From Thermus sp. JCM 17653 (GTDB lineage Bacteria; Deinococcota; Deinococci; Deinococcales; Thermaceae): 24,341 nt of DNA. Numbering within the stretch: the stretch's first letter is position 1; the number at the start of each line of letters is the position of its first letter. The notes below the pieces were generated by a model. The model was not told the DNA's origin. It did not search any database and saw only the letters and a program-made list of their open reading frames with translations. Location of the stretch: contig BBBN01000002.1 in the NCBI GenBank assembly GCA_001311585.1, positions 1-24,341 on the forward strand. Reading direction: 5' to 3'. Both the position numbers and the translations under genes were made by a program. Of this stretch, positions 1 through 6,833 are shown one piece after another.

Positions 1-1003
1 GGGGCCTTTTACCTCTTGCTCCTTGGGCTTCTCACCCTGGGCGTGGCCCCCTACCTCCCCGAGTACCTGGGCCACCACGCCCTCCACGGGCGGGCCTACG
101 CCTTGCTCGTGCCCCTTTTCCTGGGAGCCATGGCCGGGGTGGCCCTGGTGCCCCCGGGTTACGCCTTCCTCTTCCTTTGGGAAGGCATGGCCCTTTTGGG
201 CTACGCGCTCATCGCCCTCGAGGGGGCCAAGGCCTGCCGGGAGCCCAGGCCTTCTTCCTTGCCAGCCGGCTTTCGGGCGCGGGCCTTTACCTGGCCTTTC
301 TCGGCCAGGGGCATGTGGGCGAGGACCTTCTTTGGTTAGGGTTGCTCTTGGGGTTCGGGGTAAAGGCCGCCCTTTTCCCTTTCCACGGTTGGCTTCCCCG
401 GGCTCACCCCGTGGCCATCAGCCCGGTTTCCGCCCTTCTTTCCGGGGCCATGACCAAACTGGGCCTTCTGGGGCTTTACCAATCTGCTTACTGGTTTGGC
501 CCGCCCCCCGGTTGGGTGGGCCCGGTCCTTCTGGGCCTGGGGCTTGGGGGGGCGGTGTACGCCCTGGTGCGGGGCCTGGCCGAGGACGACCTCAAGGCCG
601 CCCTGGCCTATTCCAGCGTGGAAAATTTGGGGCTGATGCTGGCGGCCCTGGATGCGGGAAGCGCCTTCGGCGCTCAGGGGAGCTACCGGGAAGGGCTGGT
701 GACGGCGCTGGCGGAGCCCGGCACCCTTTTGGGCCTGGGGGCGGCAGCCTTCTGGGGGAGGGGTTTTCCCTGGCGGGCCTTCCCACCCTAAGCCCTGACA
801 ACGCCCTGGTACTTTTTCTGGTTTTGGCCTCCTTGGCCTTGGCCCTCCTCGCCGAGGGGGCGCGGATGCCGGTGGACGACCCCACCACCCACCTGGAGCT
901 CACCATGGTCCACGAGGCCCAGCTTCTGGACCACGGGGTCTTCGGCCTCCTCCTCCTGGCGGGCCGGGTGCGCCAGCGCCTGGTGGGCGGGGTCTTCCGC
1001 TAA
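1..1003 (+). pseudogene. Decayed hydrogenase-4-like module: HyfB-type antiporter subunit fused to HyfC/HycD-type subunit, 5' end outside window
   Basis: The reading frame is open to the left edge and hydrophobic throughout. After a one-base break near 231-236 it gives a proton-antiporter membrane segment of the HyfB/HycC/NuoL kind, with VKAALFPFHGWLPRAHP, SPVSALLSGAMTKLG and EDDLKAALAYSSVENLG (about 360-640). Directly after this, with no break, the protein becomes the middle of a HycD/HyfC/NuoH-type subunit: LDAGSAFGAQGSYREG and LAEPGTLLG (about 648-735). After another one-base break near 755 it continues with ARMPVDDPTTHLELTMVHEA (about 864-923), a hallmark of HycD/HyfC. The last 20 or so residues match nothing I recognise. 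The C-terminal half of the antiporter and the N-terminal half of HyfC are missing, so the complex cannot be made from this copy. In intact relatives these subunits form the membrane arm of an energy-converting hydrogenase. The fusion looks like a deletion remnant; an assembly collapse is the alternative. Confidence 0.75.
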
Positions 1004-1006
1004 ACT
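1001..1006 (+). promoter_or_regulatory. Leaderless -10 box of the aminotransferase gene
   Basis: TAAACT lies with exactly 6 nt before the ATG at 1013 and overlaps the TAA stop of the upstream remnant. The spacing would put the transcript start at or next to the A of ATG, as in Thermus and Deinococcus leaderless genes. No convincing -35 box is seen. Confidence 0.5.
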
Positions 1007-1012
1007 GCTCCC

Positions 1013-2069
1013 ATGGACTGGCTCCTCACCCCAGGACCTGTGCGCCTGCACCCCAAGGCCCTGGAGGCCCTTTCCCGCCCCCAGCTCCACCACCGTACCG
1101 AGGCCGCCCGGGAGGTGTTCCTGAAGGCGCGGGGGCTCCTAAGGGAGGCCTTCCACACCGAGGGGGAGGTCCTGATCCTCACGGGAAGCGGCACCCTGGC
1201 CATGGAGGCCCTGGTGAAGAACCTCTTCGCCCCCGGGGAGAGGGTCTTGGTGCCGGTCTACGGCAAGTTCTCCGAGCGCTTCTACGAGATCGCCCTGGAG
1301 GCGGGGCTTGCCGCAAAGCGCCTGGACTACCCCTACGGGAAGGTGCCCCGCCCCGAGGAGGTGGCCCAGGAGGGGTACGCGGGGCTTCTTTTGGTCCACT
1401 CCGAGACCTCCACCGGGGCCCTCGCCGACCTCCCCGCCCTGGCCCGGGCTTCAAGGAGAAAAACCCCGAGGGCCTCGTGGGGGCGGACATGGTGACGAGC
1501 CTCCTCGTGGGAGAGGTGGCCCTCGAGGCCATGGGCGTGGACGCCGCCGCCTCGGGGAGCCAGAAGGGGCTCATGTGCCCTCCGGGCCTCGGCTTCGTGG
1601 CCCTCGCCCCCCGGGCCCTGGAGCGCCTGAAGCCCAGGGGCTACTACCTGGACCTCGCCCGGGAGCTCAGGGCCCAGAAGGAGGGGGAGAGCGCCTGGAC
1701 CCCGGCCATCAACCTGGTCCTGGCGGTGGCCGCCGTTTTGCAGGAGGTGCTTCCCCGCCTGGAGGCGCACCTCGCCCTCAAGGCTGGCAGAACGCCCTCC
1801 TCTACGGGGTGGGGGAGGAGCGGGGCCTGAGGCCCGTCCCCGAGGAGAAAAGCCCCGCGGTGGCCGCCTTCTACCTACCGGAAGGGGTGCCCTACGCCCG
1901 GGTGAAGGAGGCCTTCGCCAGGAGGGGCGCGGTCATCGCCGGGGGGCAGGGGCCCTTGAAGGGCAGGATCTTCCGCCTCTCCCTCATGGGGGCCTACGAC
2001 CGCTACGAGGCCCTGGGGGTGGCCGCCATGTTCAGGGAGGTTTTGGAAGAAATTCTTCCAGCTTCTTGA
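1013..2069 (+). CDS. Class V aminotransferase (alanine-glyoxylate / serine-pyruvate aminotransferase type), two frame breaks
   Basis: A fold-type I PLP enzyme of the alanine-glyoxylate/serine-pyruvate/aspartate aminotransferase family, about 353 residues when the frame is repaired. The start reads MDWLLTPGPVRLHP (the family's TPGP motif), GSGTLAMEAL is the cofactor-phosphate loop, and GSQKGLMCPPGL carries the PLP lysine at about residue 185. The C-terminus (about 1940-2069) has GGQGPLKGRIFRLSLMG with the substrate-binding arginine. The frame breaks near 1447-1450 (LARA then FKEKNPEGLVGADM) and near 1782-1785 (HLALKA then WQNALLYGVGEE) each need one extra base, which fits lost homopolymer bases. 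In Thermus the protein is sometimes annotated as a 'small subunit of soluble hydrogenase', a historical misnomer. The precise substrate cannot be told from sequence. The 3' end overlaps the convergent ywlG by 38 bp. Confidence 0.88.
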
Positions 2070-2622
2070 GCATCTCCTCCCGGGTGTAGACCGCCCGGGC
2101 CCCGCCCACCAGCTTGGGCCGGGTTTTGGCGGCGAGGAGCACCGCCTCGCCGATCTTCCGCAGGGAAAGCCTCAGGGGCACGGCCACGGGGCGGAGGTGC
2201 ATGCCGATGAGGACGCCCCCGATGTCCATCCCCCCGTGGGCCTGGGCCTTGAGGGACTCCACCACCACCGGGTCCCTAAAGCGCAGGAAGGCCGCCGTGG
2301 CCAAGGCCCCTCCCGCCTTGGGGTGGGGGAAGACGGTGACCTCCTCCAGGCCAAAGGCCCGGGCCGCCTCCCGCTCCACCACCAGGGCCCGGTTCAGGTG
2401 CTCGCAGGCCTGGACCGCCACCCACACCCCCCTTTCCAGGAGGGGCGGGAGGAGGCCTTCCAGGAGGGCGTGAGCCGCCTCGAGGCTCGGCCTCGTCCCC
2501 ACCCTCTCCCCCAGGACCTCGCTGGTGGAGCCCCCGAGGACGAAGAGGCTTCCCCCTTCCATGGGGAAGAGGTCCAGAAACTCCCGGACCGCCCGTTCGG
2601 CCGCCTTGCGGATGCCTTCCAT
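2032..2622 (-). CDS. ywlG: YwlG / UPF0340 (DUF436) family protein
   Basis: 196 residues, uninterrupted. The length and motifs fit the YwlG family (TIGR01440, DUF436): FVLGGSTSEVLGERVGT near the N-terminus, VAVQACEHLNRALV in the middle, and AHGGMDIGGVLIGMHLRPVAVP in the C-terminal half. The family is widespread in Firmicutes and Thermus and its biochemical function is unknown. It is cytoplasmic, with no signal peptide or membrane segments. The ATG at 2622 is chosen because a TAACCT -10 box lies 6 nt upstream, suggesting its own leaderless promoter despite being only 44 bp behind the prenyltransferase gene. Its last codons overlap the convergent aminotransferase gene. Confidence 0.88.
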   Translation of the reverse strand: MEGIRKAAERAVREFLDLFPMEGGSLFVLGGSTSEVLGERVGTRPSLEAAHALLEGLLPPLLERGVWVAVQACEHLNRALVVEREAARAFGLEEVTVFPHPKAGGALATAAFLRFRDPVVVESLKAQAHGGMDIGGVLIGMHLRPVAVPLRLSLRKIGEAVLLAAKTRPKLVGGARAVYTREEMLKKLEEFLPKPP

Positions 2623-2628
2623 ACCCTA

Positions 2629-2634
2629 AGGTTA
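2629..2634 (-). promoter_or_regulatory. Leaderless -10 box of ywlG
   Basis: On the minus strand TAACCT lies 6 nt before the ATG at 2622. It sits in the 44-bp gap after the prenyltransferase gene, so ywlG can be transcribed separately from the carB operon. Confidence 0.45.
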
Positions 2635-2666
2635 CGGGAAGCCCCCCCTGGCCATGGATGGGTGGG

Positions 2667-3517
2667 CTACGCTAGCCACAGGTCCAAGGCGATGAAGAGG
2701 AACATCCCCAGGCTCACCCCCACGTTGGCCTGGAAGAAGGCCACCTCTACCCTGGAAAGGTCCTCGGGGGAGACCAGGCGGTGCTCCACGAGGAGTAGCC
2801 CCCCCACCAGGAAAAGGCCCAGGTAGTAAAAGGCCCCCGCCCCGTAGGCGAGGCCCGCCTGGAGGAAGGCCATCCAGGCGAGGAGGTGGGTGGCCCGGGC
2901 CACGGCGAGGGCCCTAGGAATCCCGAAGCGGGCGGGGACGCTTTGCACCCCATGGGCCCGGTCAAAGGCGAAGTCCTGGGTGGCGTAGAGGATGTCAAAC
3001 CCGGCGATCCAGAGCCCCACCCCGGCCCAAAGCCAGTAGGCCGTGGGGGCGAAGCTCCCCGTGACCGCGATCCAGCCCCCGGCGGCGGCCGCCCCGATGG
3101 TGAGGCCCAAAACGTAGTGGCAAAGCCAGGTGAAGCGCTTGGTGTAGCTGTAGAAGGTGAGGAAGAAGACGGCCACGGGAAGGAGCCGGGCGGTGAGGGG
3201 GTTTAGGCGGAGCCCGGCGTAGACCAAAAGGCCGAGGCCCAAGAGGGCGAGGAGGAGGGTTTCCCAGGGCTTCACGAGGCCTTTGGGCAGGTGGCGGTTT
3301 TGGGTGCGCGGGTTCAGGGCGTCTATGCGCCAGTCGATGAGGCGGTTCAGGGCCATGGCCATGGTCCTGGCCCCCACCATGCCAGGGTGACCAGGAGGAA
3401 GGTGGGCCATCCCGGCCACCCTCCCGCCGCCAGGAGCATCCCCGCGTAGGCGAAGGGCAGGGCGAAGAGGGTGTGCTCAAAGCGGACCAGCTCCAGGTAG
3501 AGCCCTAGGCGCTTCAC
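2667..3517 (-). CDS. mqnP: UbiA-family aromatic prenyltransferase, probably menaquinone (futalosine pathway) MqnP; one frame break
   Basis: A polytopic membrane prenyltransferase of about 283 residues after repair. The N-terminus starts at a GTG (3517) whose TGA-overlapping position (GTGA) couples it to the stop of panD. It reads [18 protein letters not shown]. The first Asp-rich motif is [20 protein letters not shown] and the second [17 protein letters not shown]; these bind Mg-prenyl diphosphate. Several hydrophobic helices follow. One base is missing near 3380-3382 (LLVTLA then [13 protein letters not shown]). UbiA, MenA and MqnP share this fold. The [10 protein letters not shown] stretch and the fact that Thermus makes menaquinone by the futalosine route favour MqnP, which prenylates 1,4-dihydroxy-6-naphthoate, but that choice is inference. 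Last gene of the carB-led run. Confidence 0.8.
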
Positions 3518-3875
3518 CCTTTGCGCACCTCGAGGATGCGGTTCCTTTCGTCCACCAGCACCACGGTGGGCCTGAGGCGCCTCGCCTCCTCCTCTTCGAA
3601 GACCCCGTAGGCCACGAGGATCACCAGGTCCCCCGGCCTTACCAGGTGGGCGGCGGCCCCGTTGATCCTCACCTCCCCCGAGCCCCGCTCCCCGGGAAGG
3701 GCGTAGGTGGTGAGCCGGGCCCCGTTGGTGATGTCGTAGACGTCCACCTGCTCAAAAGGCAGGATCCCGGCGGCTCCAGAAGCTCCTGGTCCACCGTCAC
3801 CGAGCCCACGTAGTGGAGGTCGGCCTGGGTCACGGTGGCCCGGTGGATCTTGGCGTGGAACATCACGCGCCTCAC
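3514..3875 (-). CDS. panD: Aspartate 1-decarboxylase (pyruvoyl enzyme), one frame break
   Basis: About 120 residues after repair, the usual PanD length. It makes beta-alanine from L-aspartate for pantothenate and coenzyme A. The start reads [20 protein letters not shown] and is followed by [10 protein letters not shown], where the Gly-Ser bond is self-cleaved to form the pyruvoyl group. The rest shows [20 protein letters not shown] and [20 protein letters not shown], all typical. One base is missing near 3773-3777 (QELLE then [15 protein letters not shown]), a likely sequencing deletion in a GC run. It lies 11 bp behind rqcH and overlaps the next gene by 4 bp, so it is part of a translationally coupled operon. 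Confidence 0.93.
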
Positions 3876-3886
3876 GAAGCCCGAGT

Positions 3887-5434
3887 TTACTCCTCCGGGG
3901 CCTCCGGGGGAAGGGTGCCCTCCACGAAGAGGGTCTTGGCCTGGGTATAGAGCACCTGGCCGGGGGGGGCCTTGCGGGGCCGCCAGACGTGCTTCTTGCG
4001 GGTGTAGTCCACCGCCACCTGCCTTTCCCCCCGGGCCTTGGAGTGGTAGGCGGCGAGCCGGGCGGCGAAGAGGAGGTCTTCCAGGGGTGGGTTTTTCCCC
4101 TCGGCCTTCAGGATCACGTGGCTTCCCGGCACCCCCTGGGCGTGGAACCAGAGGTCTTCCGAGTGGGCGAGCCGGGTGAGGAGGTCGTTCTCCTTGGCGT
4201 TCCGGCCCACCAGCACCGGGAAGCCGGAGGGAGAGGTATAGCGGAGGCCCAGCTTGGGCTCCCGTTTTCTGGGCTTCTGGGAAAGTTGGAGGAGCTCCTC
4301 CAAGGAGGCTTCCCGCACCCGGGCCATCTCCTCCTCCAGGGCCCTCACCCGGGCCTCGGTCTTGGGGATGAGGTCCAGGGCCCTCTCCGCCAGCTCCTCC
4401 AGGCGCCTCGCCCGCTGGTAGAGCTTCTTCGCGTTCTCCTGGGGGGTGAGGCCGGGGTTTAGGGGGATCTCCACGGGGCTCCCGTCAAAGCCCTCCAGGA
4501 CCGCCCGCTCCGCCCCTTTGGGCACCTCCTTGAGCCGGGCGAGGAGGAGGTCGGCCTTTTGCCGGAGGTCTTCCGCCTCCTCCAGGCGCTCCAGGGCCCT
4601 TTGGTAGTCCGAAAGGCGGGCCAAAAGGGTCCGCTTCTCCCGCTCCAGGGCCTCGAGGAGGGGCTTCCTCAAGGCCTCCTTCTCCTCCTCGGCGAAGCGC
4701 CGCCTGAGCTCCTCGGAAAGCTCCGCCCGCCAGGAGGGGTCTTCCACCAGGCTCCTCAGGGCCTGGAAGACCCGTTTGAGCCCTTCCTCGTCCAAGGGGG
4801 TCTCGGGGGTGAGGCCCGCCCGTCTGGAAAGCTCGAGGAGGAGCGCCTTCCCGATCCCGTCCACGTGGCGCGCCGCTTCCTTCAGAGGCTTTCCCAGAAG
4901 AATCCCGAGGTCCGCCTCGGTCAGCGTTCTCGGGTCCAGCTTCCGGTAGGGGGGCGGAGGGGTGTAGGGAAGGCCGGGCTTGAGCTCCCGGTAGCGGTTC
5001 ACCTCCCGGGTGATGACCCGGTCCACCCCCAGGATCCGGCCCTCCTCGTCCAGGAGGAGGAGGTTGGCGTTCCTGCCCGTGGCCTCCAGGACCAGGACGG
5101 AAGGGGGGGCGTCCACGAACCCCTTTTCCCCGGCGAAGCGGAAGAAGGCCACCCGGTCCAGCTTGAGCTGCCTGGCCTCCACCAAGGGCCCCTTGACCCG
5201 GGCCTGGAGCTGCCTCTGGAAGGGGGTCTTGGGGTCCCCAAGGAGGGTGCCCCCCTCCAGGGCCAGGCTCGGGGTGGGGGGGCGGTAGCGGAGGACCAGG
5301 TTGAAGATGCGCCCCGTCTTCCCCTTGAGGAGGAGGGCCGCCGTCCCCTCCTCGGGGAAGGCGAGGCCCAGGTTCTGGGCGGGGAGCTCCTTCTCAAGCT
5401 CCCTCAAGACGGCGTGGATCAGGAGGCCTTCCAT
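3887..5434 (-). CDS. rqcH: RqcH (NFACT protein), ribosome-associated quality control alanine-tailing factor
   Basis: 515 residues, uninterrupted. Bacterial homologue of Rqc2/NEMF, formerly 'fibronectin-binding protein'. It binds the obstructed 50S subunit with peptidyl-tRNA and recruits tRNA-Ala to add C-terminal alanine tails that mark stalled peptides for degradation. Domain order: NFACT-N (about 1-220) with [18 protein letters not shown] and the functionally important Asp-Arg pair at D93-R94 ([10 protein letters not shown]); a helical and coiled-coil middle (about 250-390, rich in E, L and R); NFACT-R at the C-terminus (about 405-505) with [37 protein letters not shown] and [20 protein letters not shown]. 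The ATG overlaps the end of trmI by 16 bp. The ClpXP system encoded at 11885-13650 is a plausible disposal route for tagged chains. Confidence 0.92.
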   Translation of the reverse strand: MEGLLIHAVLRELEKELPAQNLGLAFPEEGTAALLLKGKTGRIFNLVLRYRPPTPSLALEGGTLLGDPKTPFQRQLQARVKGPLVEARQLKLDRVAFFRFAGEKGFVDAPPSVLVLEATGRNANLLLLDEEGRILGVDRVITREVNRYRELKPGLPYTPPPPYRKLDPRTLTEADLGILLGKPLKEAARHVDGIGKALLLELSRRAGLTPETPLDEEGLKRVFQALRSLVEDPSWRAELSEELRRRFAEEEKEALRKPLLEALEREKRTLLARLSDYQRALERLEEAEDLRQKADLLLARLKEVPKGAERAVLEGFDGSPVEIPLNPGLTPQENAKKLYQRARRLEELAERALDLIPKTEARVRALEEEMARVREASLEELLQLSQKPRKREPKLGLRYTSPSGFPVLVGRNAKENDLLTRLAHSEDLWFHAQGVPGSHVILKAEGKNPPLEDLLFAARLAAYHSKARGERQVAVDYTRKKHVWRPRKAPPGQVLYTQAKTLFVEGTLPPEAPEE

Positions 5435-6183
5435 TTTCTCAGGGCGAGGAGGAAGGCGGTGTGCCCCACCTGCTGGAAGCGGGGGTGGGCCACGGGAAGC
5501 CTAATCTCCCACTCCCGCCAGCCCACCTCCAGCACCCTTTCCAGCCGCAAGGGAAGCCCTTCCGCCTCCTTCAGGGTCTCGAGGACCTGGGTGATGTTGG
5601 GGAGGTAGGCCACCAAAAAGCGGTCCGGGAGGAGGGCCTCCGTGGCCTTCCTGAGCACCTTCCAGGGCTCCATGAGGTCCAGGGCCACCCCGTGGTAGGC
5701 CTCCCGGGGAAGCTCGGCCTCCTCCAGGCCTCCCTGGTGGAAGCGGATGTTGTCCGCCGTCCAGAAGGCCCGGATGTTCTCCCTGGCCTGCTCCAGGTGG
5801 TGGGGGCGCTTCTCGTAGGTGTCCACCAGGCCCCCTTCCCCCACCGCCCGGGCCAGGAAGAGGGTAAGCCCCCCCGAGCCCGTGCCCGCCTCCAGGACCC
5901 GCATCCCCGGGGCCAGGTCCAGGAGGGCCACCATGGCGCTGGCGTCCTTGGGGTAGGTGGGGGTGGCGCTCCTTTTCATGTGGAGGACGTACTCCTCCAG
6001 GGTGGGGCGGTGGACGGAAAGGGGCTCCCCCAGGTGGGTCCGCACCACCCCCCCGGGGCCGGCCTCGAGGATGGCCTCGTGGGGCACCGTCCCCCGGTGG
6101 TGGTGGAACACCCCTCCGGGCCGTAGGCGCACCAGGAAGGCCCGGCCTTTGGCGTCCTTGAGGAGGAAAAGCGCGCCTTCCAT
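5419..6183 (-). CDS. trmI: tRNA (adenine-N1-)-methyltransferase TrmI (m1A58)
   Basis: 254 residues from the ATG at 6183. It transfers a methyl group from S-adenosylmethionine to N1 of adenine 58 in the tRNA T-loop, a modification known to be needed for growth of T. thermophilus at high temperature. A small N-terminal beta domain (LLKDAKGRAFLVRL, GGVFHHHRGTVPHEAILEA) precedes a Rossmann methyltransferase fold with SAM-binding VLEAGTGSGGLTLFLARAVG and the catalytic-region motif VALDLMEPWKVL. The end, [20 protein letters not shown], is typical of the family. A longer frame upstream exists, but the start at 6183 gives the family's N-terminus. It follows the small secreted-protein gene by 10 bp and overlaps rqcH. 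Confidence 0.95.
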   Translation of the reverse strand: MEGALFLLKDAKGRAFLVRLRPGGVFHHHRGTVPHEAILEAGPGGVVRTHLGEPLSVHRPTLEEYVLHMKRSATPTYPKDASAMVALLDLAPGMRVLEAGTGSGGLTLFLARAVGEGGLVDTYEKRPHHLEQARENIRAFWTADNIRFHQGGLEEAELPREAYHGVALDLMEPWKVLRKATEALLPDRFLVAYLPNITQVLETLKEAEGLPLRLERVLEVGWREWEIRLPVAHPRFQQVGHTAFLLALRKWKAS

Positions 6184-6193
6184 CCCGCCCACT

Positions 6194-6507
6194 TTAGCGG
6201 GCGAGCTCCAGGTAGTCCAGCACCCTCGCCAGGTCAAAGGGGTCGGGCACCCAGTAGGGCCCGGCGAAGACCGTGGGGGTGCCCCTGAGGCCGAGCCTCA
6301 GGGCCAGGGCCCGGTCCGCGAAACGGGCCAGGAAGGAGGCGTTCTCGGGGCCCTGGTACCGGGCGGCGAGAAGGCGGCCCCCCTTGGCCTCCACCTCCAC
6401 CCTGGCCCCGGGGGGCAGGGGGCCCAGGGCCTTCTGGAACTCCTCCACGGGCCTGGCGATCTGGGCCAAGGCCAGGCCCAGAAGGGGGAGGAAAAAGAGG
6501 GCCTCAT
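6194..6507 (-). CDS. Small secreted protein with C-terminal half of a DsbA-like thioredoxin fold, one frame break
   Basis: About 104 residues if the ATG at 6507, which overlaps the darA stop as ATGA, is used and one base lost near 6498-6502 is restored. The N-terminus then reads M-R-x-LFFLPLLGLALAQ, a clean signal peptide. The mature part ends with ALALRLGLRGTPTVFAGPYW and a final helix. This resembles the cis-proline loop (GTPTVF) and last strand/helix of DsbA/DsbC-type oxidoreductases. There is no cysteine anywhere, so it cannot be a classical thiol-disulfide enzyme. I do not recognise a named family. It could be a periplasmic binding or chaperone domain. Position between darA and trmI in a packed operon indicates co-transcription only. 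Confidence 0.6.
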
Positions 6508-6833
6508 ACCTTGAAGAAGCCTTCCACCGGCAGGACGAAGACCACCGCCCCACCCACCTGCACCTCCACGGGCTGGGCCAGGAAGGGGTCGGGGGCCTCG
6601 GAGAGGGGGAGGCCCCGGGTCACCAGGCGGGTGCGGGTGCGGCACTTCTCCCGGATGAGGTCCAGGACCTCGGGGACCCGGTCGTCCTCGAGGCCGATGA
6701 GGAGGGTGGTGTTCCCCTCCCGGAGGAACCCCCCGGTGGAGGCCAGCTTGGTGGACTGGAGGCCCCGCTCCAGAAGGGCCTTGGTGAGGCCGGGGGCGTC
6801 CGTGTCCTGGACGATGGCGATGACCAGCTTCAT
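6504..6833 (-). CDS. darA: Cyclic-di-AMP receptor DarA/PstA (PII-like, DUF970/YaaQ)
   Basis: 109 residues, uninterrupted, from the ATG at 6833 that overlaps the carB stop (ATGA). PII-like trimeric cytoplasmic signal protein that binds c-di-AMP. The start [20 protein letters not shown], then STKLASTGGFLREGNTTLLI, then GLEDDRVPEVLDLIREKC match the PstA/DarA pattern closely; the TGGFLR/GNTT region forms the nucleotide site and separates it from classical GlnB/GlnK. The C-terminus (VGGAVVFVLPVEGFFKV) is the last strand. The target in Thermus is unknown. Its coupling to carB is notable because classical PII proteins regulate nitrogen and arginine/pyrimidine precursors, but a direct link is inference. 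Confidence 0.9.
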   Translation of the reverse strand: MKLVIAIVQDTDAPGLTKALLERGLQSTKLASTGGFLREGNTTLLIGLEDDRVPEVLDLIREKCRTRTRLVTRGLPLSEAPDPFLAQPVEVQVGGAVVFVLPVEGFFKV

